DNA of 64,000 nucleotides from Gymnopus androsaceus JB14 (Eukaryota; Basidiomycota; Agaricomycetes; Agaricales; Omphalotaceae): positions 1 through 64,000 of the forward strand of contig ML769635.1 of NCBI GenBank assembly GCA_009733575.1, given 5' to 3'. Positions 45,356 through 58,215 of this stretch are shown here, piece after piece (position 1 is the first letter of the stretch; each line of letters starts with the position of its first letter). A program made the position numbers and the translations under genes. The notes beneath the pieces were generated by a model, which saw nothing but the letters and a program-made list of their open reading frames with translations, searched no databases and had not been told where the DNA came from.

Positions 45356-46962
45356 CTATAGTATTTGGCTACATGAGCCACTAGACTGCCGCTCATAAAC
45401 GTGAACCGTCAATTCGTTTGATGTTCGACTGTGTATAGACATCGCAGCTACAATAGCCAACTTGTTGAGTTGGCGCATGCGCTGCGTCCTATGCGGGTCC
45501 TCCAGGCTACCCGGCTGAGCCGCAGGGAGAATTGCTATAGATAACTTGAGATACACAAGACGCGGAAGGTCCCCCAAAATATTCTTGTAAAGAACATTCA
45601 ATGTCTGATATAGTAGGCAGTATTCAGTACTCAATAGAACGCGAAATATTCTGGAACATACATTCGCTATATCTACTTTCTCGATATTGATGATGACCAC
45701 ACATTCGAAATGAATGAGTCCAGGACACACATTAGTGATAGCAAGGATATCCTCCGAACTGTATCCAGGAGCATATATGAATTCAAATGGGTCCTGGAGG
45801 TACAGTTTGCGAATAAAGGGTGCTGTCGCTAATGCATCCCGGACTCGGACAGCCAATTCATGACGTGACGAGTAATTGGAGGGCGTTAATACAAGTTGTT
45901 CCAAAGTAGGACTAGTGCCGCCTTCTTTACACAAGAGAAGAATTGCGTCCTCAACCAAGCCCTCGAAGCGTCGCAGTTGTGGCAGTATTCCTGGGCAAGT
46001 TAAAGGCTCGAGGTTGGGAGGATCGAGACGGAAGCCAGGTTGATCATAATGCAGCGCCTCAATCTGGGGATGGCGCTGGAAGAAGGCTGGGATGGATTTG
46101 GATACTAATTTATAGGTCCGGAGATCGACTCCTTGGAGATTGTAAGAAAAATCTGTCAAAAGAGGAAACACGAAATCCTCGTCGCTCAGAATGCATGTGA
46201 AGACTTTGTAATGGTCGGAAGCCTTGTGACTCTTTGAATCCGGGAGTCGAAGTGAAAGCTGGTTCAAGTTCCGACTGGAAGAAGGTAAGTGTTTTATGAA
46301 TGTAGCGAGGGTATGGAAATCGGCTACGCAAAGTTAGATTATGGTAAAGCCAAAAATTTAACGAACTTACGTAGAGCAACAAAGCCACCAAAATCCAGTT
46401 CCAGCCTGGTCAGGGAGGACCCACATAAAGAGCACTGTCGTTATCTCAATATGAGAAAGTAATGTCAAGGATGCGTCAACGAGTAAGAACTCACGGCTAG
46501 GGTTAAACTATTCTTCAATGAAAACCGGAGGGAAAGCTCTTTGATGAACCTCAGTGCAAGAGGAATGGTATCACCAAAGACTTCAGGGAGGCTGATTGAA
46601 AAACAACAGAATGCGAATGACTGTATGCCGTCGCTCGAGGCGTAAAGCGTGACGTTCCTCATAGCAAAAATCATCTGCTCCTTGAGAACGACTGGATACA
46701 CGCCAGGCGGCGAGACCGAGAGTTTTTTGACATAAGAAGCGGGATGAGGTCCAGTTAGAGGTAATCGATCTTGTTCGGAAAGCGAAAGAGTGCGTAAGGC
46801 AGTGGCAGGGACATTCTCGTATAAAACCGAGTTGAAGAAATCATGACATCTCTTCGAGATCTGAGTGAGGGCATTCAAAGTGCGGGTGTCCCCAGGGATT
46901 CCTTGTAGAATATGGAGGTATATTTCGTTCGGTAAGAAGTCGAATCCTGAGACGTGATTCAT
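45356..46962 (-). CDS. F-box/leucine-rich-repeat protein
   Basis: Substrate adaptor candidate for an SCF ubiquitin ligase. Three exons (46495-46962, 46371-46434, 45356-46323) join in frame to 499 residues. The N-terminal F-box reads FDFLPNEIYLHILQGIPGDT with LTQISKRCHDFFNSVLYENV, a usual Agaricomycete form in which Skp1 binds. The remainder has irregular leucine-rich segments: LRTLSLSEQDRLPL, SLTRLELDFGGF, LNQLSLRLPDSK, LEQLVLTPSNYSS and LPRLVYLKLSIAILP. I start at the ATG at 46962 (MNHVSGFDFLPNEI); the frame stays open upstream to 47139, but that extension is not F-box-like. The family is hugely expanded and fast-evolving in mushrooms. A partial copy of its 3' end lies 1.7 kb downstream. Confidence 0.75.
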
Positions 46963-48798
46963 GACTAGTGTTATGATGTCAGTGTTCAATTTTGTAACCA
47001 GGAGCGAAAAGATTTGCACCGGAAGCCTGCCAAAGAGTTTAGAGCAGAGGAAAGAGAGTGCGGCCGCGCAAAGCCAAAACAATGTTTCCCAAGTGTTTCC
47101 AAGATATTTATCTTGCGTTCGTCGCCGAACAGCCTCCATTGGGCCCAGATGGGGCCATAGGTCGGCTCAACCGTGGACCAGAACGAAGAATTATATTTCG
47201 TGGCTCTAGCCCAAGAGGAGCGAACAAAATTGGGAACAAAATTGGGGCCAATCGATTGTTAAGCTCGAAATATGTTGGCGTCTACCAACACTGATAGGTA
47301 ACCTTGTGATTAATGTCTAGACTATAGAAAGATTGTCTATGGTGCTCAACTGTGAAAGTTTCCATGGTACCGCTCACATCCGCCGTAACATTCGCGAATG
47401 ATAAAACTAGGTTTGAGGAATTCTAACTCTCCATCAGGCGGATTAGTTGAAATCGAGTGAAGCGGTTGCAAAAAGAACAGGGGGTATGTAGCGAGTCCGA
47501 GAACGAACACGCTGGTTGAAGCAGCGTCGCCCGGTACCTATATTACCGTTGAATTGAAAGGACGGAATCACAGCATGGAGTCACGACAACCTTGATAACA
47601 AAAAGTAAAAGACTTTGATTCAATGCACGTTGAAGAAATATCGTTCTGCTGTAAGACCTTGGAAATGACGTCTTCACTGCTGGAGGATTCATTAGAACAT
47701 CCGATGGGTGGATAACTATAAGATGAAGCGTACCTTTTATTGTTATACTCTGTTACTCAAGAAAATCCTGAAATCAGAGTGCCTCATAGACAGATCTTGT
47801 CGTCATGTAACACGTTTAGGCTAGGATTCTATGTGTGAGATGTCTTAGTCCAGAAGCTGTAAAATCGATGTTGAGTTTTCAATTCCTGAAAATATGAATG
47901 GTGCTTCGTGTCGAAAATCTCATGCACGAGAAGTTGCAATATTATATCCGCAACAAGTTTACTATTCTTCGTCCAGGTTTGCCCAGGCTCGTTCTCAACA
48001 GACCACTAATTGTCTGTACGAATATAATAGATTTCAGTCTGGACTTTGTAGGTAGCATCGTGATGTCGATTCTCCTAGTCATAACTCCAGTAAGTAGACA
48101 TCATCATGGAAGGGAAAGCCGCACCATTGTTGAGTGAAATATAGCCTAGATTGAAAAGCATGCTCCGTTCGTCAATTGGCTTGTTCAAACATCCTCTGTG
48201 AGATAATCACGAATCACGGTCGCACATCATGGTCCTAGATCTCGCCGAGGACAACACGTAAAGCGCATCTCCTCTCCTAGCCTTGTTAATCGCAATCTCG
48301 AACATAACTGAGCAAGTATCGGGGAAATACCACTTGAGCATTCTGGATCTATTAAAGTCGTTTTACGCAGAGAAGTGTTTGTTAGGTAAAGCCTGCTTTC
48401 AACTTGAAGAATGTTTGGCAACGAGACAGATCGAGACTCAGTTCACTTGAAAGCGTAGGGCAATAGATGATGAGAATTCGAAAGAAGCGTACGTAACCTC
48501 CCCGCTCACTGACTTCCGTCATGATCACCGCCCATCCAGTGCACCTCAAGGCCTCAAACATGTCGCCAACATCGCCTGCATACATACTAAGACTTATAAT
48601 GAGCGCCCAACGTCCGCAGAAATGCTCATCGCCGCGTCACACTGCCATGTCCGATGGCAATCAATTGCAGGACCATTCTTGCTATCACTGAAAAGGTTAT
48701 AAGGTTCAACCGAGATCAAACCGCTCGTTCCTTTCTTTCCATTGTGCTCGACCTTTTCCTCCCTCGGATTCCATCCCAGTTGTTTAGGCAAAGGCACA
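46963..48798. other. Intergenic, no gene seen
   Basis: Promoter side of the F-box gene, then about 1.5 kb of unrecognised sequence with short frames on both strands. No repeat or RNA gene could be identified. Confidence 0.5.
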
Positions 48799-49630
48799 AT
48801 GAAGTCGGGAATTCAAAGTTTCGCGGTTTTGTTTGGATTGTTTTCTGGTTTGGGTTCGTCAGTTTTATTTTTATTTTTCTTTCGTTTTCACCTCAACGTC
48901 TCTATAGACTCCGTTGCTGCCCTTCCACAAGCATCCGTTACATTATTCGAATTCGTTAGCGTTGGCCCAGTTATTGGAACACAGTTCGCTGAACCTCTTG
49001 GAACTGCGAGCGATGGCTCAGTGACGACATTCCTCCTTGAAAACATAATGACCACGAGTACTTCGATATTGGTTGGTTCATCGACGGAAGCTGTTACTGC
49101 AACGTTGACTGGTATTGGTACGTATATCTCGCAAGAAATAAACAACATCTGGATTAATTTCTTTCACAACAGAAACAGTCATGGTCTCCGCATCTGGCTG
49201 GGCCCAATCCAACTTCCCGACCTCCACAGCCGCAGACTCAACCCAACTGGGAGGAGGCGTCGATTGTTTCTTCACTGCTTCTGCAAGCGGTGAATGCGTC
49301 CAAGAAGAAGTTCTAGATGATGGTTCAACTTCGACACGAACTCTCACTGGTGCAGTAACCACGGACGTCTTCGCGATATCTACTGGGACGTTGCCGTCGA
49401 CAGCGCCTACGACAGTCAGTCAGTCGACTGTGTCTACCTTGTCGACGTCGGTTCAGCAGAGTACGGTTACTGCGTTATCAACGACGCCGAGTTCGACTAC
49501 ATCTGCACCTACTTCGGCTACATCAAATGCTGCAACGTCACGCATGATGCACTCGGGTGGAAAATGGAGCATGGTCGCTGTGGCTGCTGTGGGCGGAATG
49601 ATGATTGGTGCTTCTACGTTGCTTTTTTAA
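48799..49630 (+). CDS. Secreted Ser/Thr-rich GPI-anchored-type protein
   Basis: A cell-wall or surface protein. Three exons (48799-48847, 48908-49117, 49173-49630) join in frame to 238 residues. The first exon encodes most of a signal peptide (MKSGIQSFAVLFGLFS), completed as DSVAALPQ with a likely cleavage after Ala. The mature part has a beta-rich domain with ETVMVSASGWAQSN and a Cys-containing segment (DCFFTASASGECVQEEVLDD). A long Ser/Thr-rich stalk (about residues 160-210) probably carries O-mannosylation. The C-terminus VAVAAVGGMMIGASTLLF is a GPI-attachment signal. The layout is common in basidiomycete surface proteins of unknown function. The gene looks intact. Confidence 0.8.
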
Positions 49631-51218
49631 TGATTATTTCACGATATGCTATCTGTACTGATTTTGTCGATGGCTTTATGAACGTTCTTTCAGAGGCACA
49701 GGACTCGCTTCATCTATTCTCTCGTCGTAAGCTGATGCAAATGTACACACATGTGTGCTTTGTCCCAAAGATATCCGGGAACACCGGTGGAGCGCGATGG
49801 ATGCATCGCACGAGACCATCCCCCACACCTCCCACATCGCATGATCGACCAATTTCATGATGACCAATTCCGATTTTGCCTTTTCCCCGAATCACAGCAT
49901 TTGTTGGAATCCCCTTGCTGTGCTCTTCCCTGTGTCCAAATTTGGCCGTCGAGGGTGAGGGATCGCCAGCGTATCTGAAAATGACGGAGAAGGTTCAAAA
50001 ACTTCTTGAACCTTTCGCCAAATGTAGGCGAAGAGGACTTTGAAACCGAACGAGGTGTGGTAGCGAGTTTTTTCTTTGAGGGATATTGTCCTTCGAATTC
50101 CTCTCAGATAAAATCTGACGAGTTTTTTTGTTCAGTAGGGTGGATGTGCTCCCGTTCCGTATGGTCAGCTTTGACTATTTCCTTTTTATCCAAGCCGTCT
50201 ATCTGCTGGCTTGATTGATACCTCCTTCACTCGCTCCTAATTACCTCGACTCGTTAGTGTCAAGAGGTATAGATTCTGCCTTTGAGAGACAACTGCTCGA
50301 CAAGTTGTTGAATCAAGTCAATCATGACGAATACATAACATTGATCGGTGCATAACATTGATCGGTGCATATCATGATCATCTTGTTCAAAACCAAAGCT
50401 TAACTAAAGTCCAAGAAGATAGTGACCCACTCTCTGATTCAGTTTTCTGGCTGTTGTGGCTCGTCCGCTGGAACAGATGCACTATGCTATACGGATGGCT
50501 CCAAGCACAACGAACATTCATGTAAGCTCCAGATACAATGCACATATCTCGGAACGAACATTCATGTAAGCTCTGGACACAATGCGCATATCTCGGAAGT
50601 GATTGATTATCTCAAGTGGTAAGTATGCAATTAGTATGTGCTGTGCTAGGTAGGAAGGTTAATTTCCTCATATTGAGCCATAGCCTCTTGATAAATAGGA
50701 GATGCATTTGATTGATTGGACTCGGAGTCGACTTTGAGGCTTTGATTTCGGGAATCTGCTCTTACCACTCACCATTGGCTTTAGGAGCTCTAGTATTATA
50801 TGCTATCTCATAGCAACGTCGACTCATCCCAACTTTGAACCATGATATGGTACTGTGTGCATGTTTCATCATCTTGGGACCAGTGAGCGGAGTGATGTTG
50901 GTGGAGCGGGGATGAGACTGCACAGGGACAGCGCTGCAAGATTAAATGCTATAGGTGTTTCTCAGTAAGTACACATTTCAGTATCTTCGAGACAAACCGC
51001 GCTCTCCGTGGTTACCTGATACGGTGATAGATGGAATGTCGCTACCAGATACACTCCACATCGCAAAGCCACAAACATCACCAAACCAGGTGCTTTTAAG
51101 TATCCGTATCCGTATCGGAGTTTGTTATACCAAACCACTGTCCCCTTCAAAAGTTTACTCGCCATCTACCTCGAGTCTTGTTTGCTTTCCACGTCCACTG
51201 CTTACTTACTTTTGCGGA
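49631..51218. other. Intergenic with two short tandem repeats
   Basis: No gene recognised. Two small repeats are present: a 17-bp unit CATAACATTGATCGGTG repeated at about 50334-50368, and a ~44-bp unit starting CGAACATTCATGTAAGCTC repeated at about 50511 and 50555. The right end contains the promoter of the next gene. Confidence 0.5.
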
Positions 51219-52874
51219 ATGTCACCGGAGGAAAGCGAACTATTAGCTTCCATTGGAGTCTCCCTCTACTGGGATACTGCTCAGGAAATACTTAATTCGT
51301 CGTTGTTTGGTAGGTCGGGCGATTGGGTCTTATCTGTGCTCTCAGCATTGACGATTCCAGGTTTCTATGTTCTCCTTAATATCATTGCATTAAAACTACT
51401 CTTGTGAGCCCTTTCCCTGCTCCAAAACCCACTGGACTCTCGCACCGACGGATTCATTCAACTCCCTTTTTTTATGTATTTAGCAAAACCGGAATCAAAA
51501 GTTCCCGTCCACGTCAAGTCCTTCTCAGCTTGACAATCCTAGTTTTTGTCGTTAATATCTGGGCCTTCATCAACTAAGCAGCAGTCAATCTCATTCGGCC
51601 AAAATACATTTTTATGCCATTAGGCGACCTAGTTGAGCAACTTGACCTGATGGATTCCAAGACTCTCAAACCATGGTCACTTGATACCAACATCGCTTGT
51701 CAATGTCAGTGTTCATACTCATATCGCGAATGTTTGTCAGCTTTCAACTGATGCTTGGTGAATTATTTTATTTTCTCCTATGCAGATATTAGTTGGAGAT
51801 TCCACTGTTATATGGCGAGCGTGTACAATTTATCGGTCGAACAGAAAAGTGCAATTGGCTCTGATTCTTCTTAATGACCATCAACGGAGGTGAGTCCTAT
51901 GTTGACTCCAATTCTTTCTTCCGCCGTGTCGTATGAGAATTCGCCGAGTTACTTATTGGTGAGGAGACTCGACTCGCTGTCTCTAGAACCAAAAAAACAA
52001 CCGATGCGTTCTTGGCTTTTCTAGTTATTATCAGGCCGTAACTTTGTCTCTGAGTCCTGATTTTTTCTGCTATAGTGGCAATCATCACCGATGCTGCATG
52101 GAGTGATGCGGTAGCATCAGTTGAGACACCAACAGCGGAAAGCTCTCTTGTGCTTGATACAGTATGCTACTGGACCTCTCCTCTTGTCAACGTTGTGGCA
52201 TTGGTTGCTGTCGGCATCAAATTGCGGTGAGAAATCTCCTCTCCAACTATACTTTGAGTGTACTTACTGCCTTTGGTATTGAACCTCGTACCAACCTCCT
52301 CAACACCTTCTTCTTTGAAGAAAACATCACCAATTCGTTCAGCCATTGTATGGTAGCAATAGTCATAAACGGTCTGACATTGAGCGACTGCTACTATTTT
52401 TGGTCGAGTCTGGGACCGCCATTTGCATCTTACAGGTTCGTTTCAAGATTTTTCATTATGCACTCAAGGTCCTCAACGCGGGTCTCCACTACCTAGCTGG
52501 TATTCGCGGTCCTCCTAACATTGCAAAGATTTGCGAATATCAGTGAGAGTAGAACCGCTGCATTTCAACTGTGGAACGCGCTGTACATTGGAATTGCGGT
52601 ATGTGAAAAACATACTATTCATGCACATCCCTGTATTCACGACCTGTCTTTCCTTCTCTACTAGCCGATGTATCTCCTAGCAGTTATCATCTTGGTCAAT
52701 ATAGATCGAGCACCACTAGAGCAGACCTTCCATACCAACCATACGACCACAAATGAACACGGAAGGATAGAAGTTCGGCGTGAACTAAATGTTATGGATG
52801 TTGCTGGCACCACTGCTGCTGCTACTACCACGGGCACTGTCGGTCATTCCACCGATGCAATCCCCGTCTCTTAA
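51219..52874 (+). pseudogene. Multi-pass membrane protein gene with premature stop
   Basis: Belongs to the same general kind of Agaricomycete seven-helix proteins as the 34.7-kb gene. Exons begin at the ATG at 51219 (MSPEESELLASIGVSLYWDT), then 51361-51403 and 51484 onward (LTILVFVVNIWAFIN). Here TAA at 51575-51577 interrupts a frame that otherwise continues (NLIRPKYIFMPLGDLVEQLD). Later blocks in order are ILVGDSTVIWRACTIYRSNR (near 51787), TVCYWTSPLVNVVALVAVGI (near 52160), AAFQLWNALYIGIA (near 52560) and PMYLLAVIILVNIDRAPLEQ, ending at 52874 with a Thr/Ala-rich tail. A single TAY to TAA change would explain the stop. It may be a recent pseudogene or a base error; the rest is well preserved. 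Confidence 0.6.
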
Positions 52875-53711
52875 TCCAGGCCCAGGATTCTGTCCAAATC
52901 TATTTGTTAGTATTACACGCGCTTCCTTGTATATACGGAATATCAAACAAATATGCAATCTAAGTGTTGTGTATCGTGTTCTATTGTCCTGTTACATTAT
53001 CATTCTTTTTCTTTTTGTCTGTCTAGCGCCCTCGTGATGCCAAAAATATCTCAAATCTCAGTATTCTATCTGTGGGATTTTGTACCTTCGCTCATGAGTC
53101 GCTCCACCGCCTAGATACAGTACATTGACAACACCTTAAATGACAGCTCGAAGCTTGATGGATGCCCGGGCCAACGGGCCCACAATGTGAACCAGAGCTC
53201 GTTACAGCTGTAATAATACCACGTCACAGCACTCCTCTCATTTACTTCCTCATCCATCCACACCAGCGCCGATGCAGCTCCGCACAATAGAATCTCACAA
53301 TCATCCTTGTTGAATATTATACTTCAATTCCCTCAATTCGAGAATGTTGACTCGATGGTAAGCTCCATAATTAATCTACTCGCCGCCCGCTCCTCTGGCT
53401 CCTATGCTCAAGCTCTCAGCGGTCCCATCTCTTCCCATCTGTTACCTCTTCGCCTTGGAAAAAATTCAATAACAATCACGTCAATTCATGCAGCATGTGC
53501 AACTGTCAGCCAACTATCGATTCCAGGCTCTTTTGGACTGTTCGGCCTTTTTTAATTGGTTTCCCCAAGGTTTGTGCCGAATGCTTAACTTTCTTCCTTC
53601 CCAGCGGTGAGCGTGGACTACATAATAATTAAGATATGAATCTATCTTGTTAGACACCCGTTGGACAACTTGCATTCCGAATTGAGCATTCTTGAAGCGT
53701 ACCGGGCTGCC
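52875..53711. other. Intergenic, no gene seen
   Basis: Spacer between two membrane-protein genes. A Ser-rich open frame at 53307-53555 has no recognisable features and probably is not coding. Confidence 0.4.
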
Positions 53712-54981
53712 ATGGACTCGTTCCCTTCTCCAGAAATTCAGCAGAAAATTCTTCGTAAGTCAATTACTCTATGCACTTGTTACTCGATTACCTAGCTCAA
53801 ACTTTCTTCCTTCATCGTCTTTGTTTTACCTCCCTCAGTGTCGGCCTACGCAGGAATGTCTTTTGCTGGCAGTACAACAGTTTTAAGGCTTGTTCTACGT
53901 ATTCGAAACCTCAGAGGGGACGACGCATTAGCTGCCTTAGCTCTCATATCCCTCATCATAACCGCTGTAGTCGGGAAGACGTACTATGCGATCAACGGTA
54001 TGTTTTCTTATCTTTACCATGTTCATCAGAACTGAGAAGGTACTGTCTGTACTAGACTCCAGTACGATACCCCAGAGCTCACGCGTTGCACTGTATTACA
54101 TCTTTGCTGTCACATTCGATATTACCATTTGGACATCTCGTCTATCCATACTTGCCACGATCATTCGCCTAGGTTCATTTAGAAAACAGCTCTACACGGC
54201 GGCTGGATGTTTCACGATTGCTCTTCTTATTCTCATCGCGCAAGTCTTTTGGGTTTGCGAGCCTCAAAATAATCACAATCATTGGAAGGCAGATCCGGTG
54301 TGTAGTTTCTTTTAAGCAGACTCGCTACACACTGACGATTTTCGATGTCTGTGTAGGTACCACAATGTGTACTAGGGAAGAGTGTGGCAATCACGCAAGT
54401 GACGAGTGAGAACATTTTTTGCATGCTGGCTATCTTTTAAGAAAGGCTAACATTCGTGTGTAGCTGATGTATTTGCAGATATCACTTTAGTTGTATTCCC
54501 TCTTATACTCCTGCGATACCTCAAATCCGAGCAGGCACAAGCGGAAAAAATTCGCCTCGGAGTATCCTTCATCGTCGGAGGGCTTACTACTATTGTTTCT
54601 ATTGTCCATGCAGTCTACCTACTGGGAGGCACACAAATATCAGTCTTGGTTAGCAATGTGGAGGTGAGTCATCCATTGTTCTTGAATCTAATTTCAATGC
54701 TCAACCGCAGATAGATGTCCGTCTCAGTGACCATCTCAAATTTTGCTGTTCTCGTAGCTGCATCTCATCGACTCTGGAACTACACTCATCCGCAGCGTGA
54801 ATTAACCAAGCTGTCTACAATTGCGTATGAGAGTCCTCCACTAAATGGCAGCACATTTAGCAGGACAGGTGGAAGTCATTCTCAACTGGATAGTACTAGC
54901 ATTGCGAGTACAGGTTCAAAAAGAGGTCATAGAGATATGGAGATGTCCTCTGACACTGGCTCTCTGATTTTTCCCGTGTGA
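53712..54981 (+). CDS. Fungal rhodopsin-domain (Pth11-like) membrane protein
   Basis: A seven-helix integral membrane protein, receptor-like by family. Six exons (53712-53754, 53839-53997, 54056-54297, 54357-54405, 54464-54663, 54715-54981) join in frame to 319 residues. Diagnostic segments are ALYYIFAVTFDITIWTSRLS followed by ILATIIRLGS (helix with the conserved W-x-R-x-S pattern), AQVFWVCEP... PQCVLGKSVAITQV, DVFADITLVVFPLILLRYLK, and FIVGGLTTIVSIVHAVYLLG, the usual block order of the fungal rhodopsin-like domain. Two Cys in the WVCEP and PQCVLG loops probably pair outside the cell. The C-terminal tail is Ser/Thr-rich (STFSRTGGSHSQLDSTS) and probably cytoplasmic. The short N-terminus (MDSFPSPEIQQKILR) fits the family. 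All splice phases agree, so the gene seems functional; the ligand is unknown. Confidence 0.78.
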
Positions 54982-56168
54982 AAGCTCTATAACGGTTCGA
55001 GCTTACAGAACTGGCAAGGGCGATACACGGTGTACTTTACTGCAGGTTTCTCATGCTCTACTCAGATTTCATTACCATCGCAACACAAAGTTACTTATAC
55101 AAAAATCATCTTGAATATCAGATTATGTACGGATGTGCACTGTCGATTCCAGTTTTATCCTCACTTGGAATGCTATAAACAGCTTTGACCGATGTTAAGC
55201 GCTCAAACTGTAACTTGCTACCATCAAGTCCTCTCTCGCCTGCTTGTTAATGAGGATAAATTCTTGAGTATTAGTCGCGAGGCGTCTTCCGTTTACATCC
55301 AAGCTCTAATGGTGTTGGACAGTGCCGCAGAGTGGGAGCGCCATATGAGAGAAATGGACGGTATAGACTCCTGCTAGCACTATTGTTCCGAGTCCACGTG
55401 GAAAGGGTTTTTGACGCGTTAAAAAGAAGTTATAGCGATGGATCTCCGAGTCTGCTATAGTATACAAGTATGTACATGTTTTCCTTAGCTATATCAGCAC
55501 ACGCTGATCATCATGTATGACCAAAACACTCCTAGAACCTTCAAATTCAACTCATCACAACTTGGCATTCAGCTTATCCAACCGATTAGGGATCCTATTA
55601 TGGTTGATACCTACAGCTTCGACCGCCGTTATCGGCCGCCTGCATAATTTAAAAGAGTTTTTAAGCCTAACAGTATACGCAACTCTTTGTTTAAGTACTA
55701 CAATATAAGTACTCTAAAAGATGTTTTTGTTGTTTGCTAGTGATATACTTGGAGTATTAGGCAGCCCAATTACCAGCATAACTTGATCATGCAGTAGTGA
55801 TCATCAGCAACTGTACATCACATACATTCGTTGTCTGAGCAAGATAGTAATCAGAGACTCCAGAGACATCTGAGAGTTGACAGCTTTTGACAGCTGTCAG
55901 AGCTGGAGATCTGGAGACTCTGAGACAACAGTTGCAGATATGTCTCAAACACATGATGTATCAGTCGTTCCCTTTTCCACCGCTGAGATGATATTTATGT
56001 TGTGCCCTGAATGTCCGCGCAATCTCCTGGTCATTTATCTGCTCTAGAATTGTCTCGCGCGATTGTGCTCCCTGGCGGAATATGTTGTTGGATGAAATTG
56101 ATGGCTACAGAAACATGAGATTCAGTAGTAGGTCAAAGCTTATCTCGGATGTAGTACCTTTGTCTAGA
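54982..56168. other. Intergenic, no gene seen
   Basis: Short unrecognised frames. Around 55850-55930 there are repeated GAGACTC, CTGGAGA and GACAGCT words forming weak inverted repeats. No RNA gene recognised. Confidence 0.45.
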
Positions 56169-57117
56169 TCATCTACATTGCAAAGGTATGTCAGTAGTGA
56201 TTTTGACTCCTAGTGAAGGAGTGCAGAAGAGGCAAGGCCCCCCGCTATTTGAAATCTGTCGTATGTACTTACCTTCTTCTTTCTCGCCCACACTTCTGGC
56301 CCCTAACGCATTCTGTATTTTATCCGAAATGCCCTCGATGCCGCTGTTCAGCGAATGCCCATCACTAAAGCGAGAATCTGCGGCATTTGTATCCAATTTT
56401 GTGCTGGTAACTGTCTTATCCGCGATCCTTTCCGCTAAACCCAAGCTGTGATTCTGAGTCGCTGCATGAGCAGAATCATGACGTGAACTCGCATGATAAG
56501 CCCTCGAGCCCAGTTTATCCAAAAGACTCTCTTCATGCGCTTCCGGTGGTAGAGAGAATGCCTCATCATGAGCAGGAGGAGGTTGGCTATGCCCAAGTCC
56601 GAGTTTCTCGAACATTTCCAATGGAAGGTGATGATGTGCGTCTTTCTCTGTCTCGCTCTCTGCTCTTCTCCGTGTCACTTCATCCTCTTCCTGTCTCTGT
56701 CGCTCCGACGTTTCAGAAGGAGTACTAGAAGCAGTTTCAACGTCGTTGTGAGAAGGTGGAATCAGACCAGTGGACCCAGCATGATGCTGCATCTTCACTA
56801 GGGCGGCGGGAGCAGCACCTACCCATTGCGGATGGGTTTTAGCATCATGATTCGTGTCAGTGACCTGCGGTACTACCGTGATTTCATGGAAAACCCCGGT
56901 GAGCTTGTTCATTAGTCGCTCCGTGTTACCATGATCAGCAGTATCGTGCTTAGTCGAGTAGACCGCAGACAGCGTCGTGATTCTCCTCCTCCGGCAGGCC
57001 CAGCATCGAGGTAAGCTTTTCAGAGAGTGGGTTATGTGCGTGCATACTGGCCGAGTTGTTCCTTGGTAATGTTGGTCCCTTTGGATTTTCCAATCCAAGG
57101 CTAAGTAAATGATCCAT
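56169..57117 (-). CDS. Repetitive charged protein, unknown function
   Basis: I do not recognise a function. Best model: exons 56971-57117, 56273-56918 and 56169-56209, all phases agreeing, giving 277 residues from MDHLLSLGLENPKG. A longer unspliced frame from 57218 is also open, so the 5' end is uncertain. The protein is rich in Glu, His, Ser and Ala and contains several imperfect copies of a short amphipathic motif of the form L-x-(D/E)-K-(L/I): LSEKLTSMLG, LMNKLTGVF, MFEKLGLGH, LLDKLGSRA, LAERIADKTV and ISDKIQNALG. Such repeats fit a set of amphipathic helices, possibly membrane-contacting or stress-related, but this is inference. The last exon is short and may be replaced by another splice choice. 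Confidence 0.6.
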
Positions 57118-57947
57118 TTCAGCACAGTACTACGTCGCAAAGCAGCGGATGATGGTGGTTCGTGTTCAAGAGTTCTTGAAAGGCGGGACTGACGTCGATG
57201 ATGCAACATCGTGAACAACGCCTCTCATCACGGAGAATGAATTAACGTTGGAGTATTAGGCTAGAAGAAATCAAAGGATGCCGTTCATACTTTAATCTCC
57301 CATTGATACTTCATATCGATATTTGCCAGTGTGCAATATTGCTGAGCCAATACCTCAGGATTACTGATGAAAAAGAATGAACAATGCGGGAGGATGACGT
57401 TGGAAAAGGACGCGAGGGATTGGGAGATATAGCACCGCTGGCTAGTGCTTAAGTACATCAGGCGAGGCAATGTGAAGGCCAGCTTGAAACGACTGGAGGT
57501 ATGGAGTGAAAGGTGTTCAAGCTAGATAGGCAGCGGTTTGCGAAGTTTCGCCAGCGAGTAATCGGCTAACAAAAAGAAACAGTGTTGCTTATCGGTATGA
57601 TATTGCTGATTCTGCTTGAATTTGCGTGGAGTGGCAGACACCGAGATCAAGGAAGACCCACATAATGAGCTCGTGTCACCATACCGGGCCCCTCGAGCTG
57701 AGTTTGAGTGGAATAAAATATTTGGTCCAAGTCTTGTCTGTCCAGCTGCTTGAAGCCATGATCAGCGAGAGGTTGGCAGAGTCGCTTGCCAGGCTAGGTA
57801 TCTCCCGATGCGCTTTCCAATAATACGCACGGCGAACACGCACTCATCAAGCGTACATGTTTCGCCTATCTCGTATGAAGTTGGCTGTTTGAGGAAAAAC
57901 CGTCCACGCTAAAGGGCTATTGTATCATCGTATCGATGACGAGCAAA
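57118..57947. other. Intergenic, no gene seen
   Basis: Promoter region of the leftward gene and upstream sequence of the tRNA. Only short unrecognised frames are seen. Confidence 0.5.
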
Positions 57948-58043
57948 GCCCTCTTAGCTCAGGGGTAGAGCGTTTCACTCGTATCTGTGTATAACAAGAT
58001 GTTCGTCATGAAAAGGTCGCTAGTTCAATTCTGGCAGGGGGCA
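57948..58043 (+). tRNA. tRNA-Thr (anticodon CGT) with a 24-nt intron
   Basis: Folds as a standard tRNA: acceptor arm GCCCTCT with AGGGGGC plus discriminator A, D-arm GCTC/GAGC, anticodon stem TTTCA/TGAAA, and T-arm GCTAG/CTGGC around TTCAATT. The internal promoter boxes are visible (TAGCTCAGGGG as box A, GTTCAATTC as box B). The anticodon is CGT at 57980-57982. A 24-nt intron (57984-58007) sits one base 3' of the anticodon, the canonical place for tRNA endonuclease cleavage. Confidence 0.9.
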
Positions 58044-58215
58044 TGTCTAAAGGACGAATGGCAAATACTGTCTTAACTTTTGTTTTGCACTCATACACAT
58101 ATCAATAGCACTAAAGCTTCAGTTTGGCGCTTGGGCGCCAATCCCGCGTGTACAATGTGCCTGCCTAATTCGAACGCCGAACCAGCTTTGACCGAAACCA
58201 CGACCAAGTAGTAGA

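Noticed and set aside
46963..47139. N-terminal extension of the F-box protein
   Set aside because: The extra residues do not resemble F-box proteins, and the ATG at 46962 gives the usual short lead before the F-box.
56169..57218. 349-codon unspliced minus frame as the full gene
   Set aside because: Its N-terminal 100 codons are Arg-rich and unlike the rest, while a spliced model from the ATG at 57117 gives consistent phases and a composition matching the remainder.
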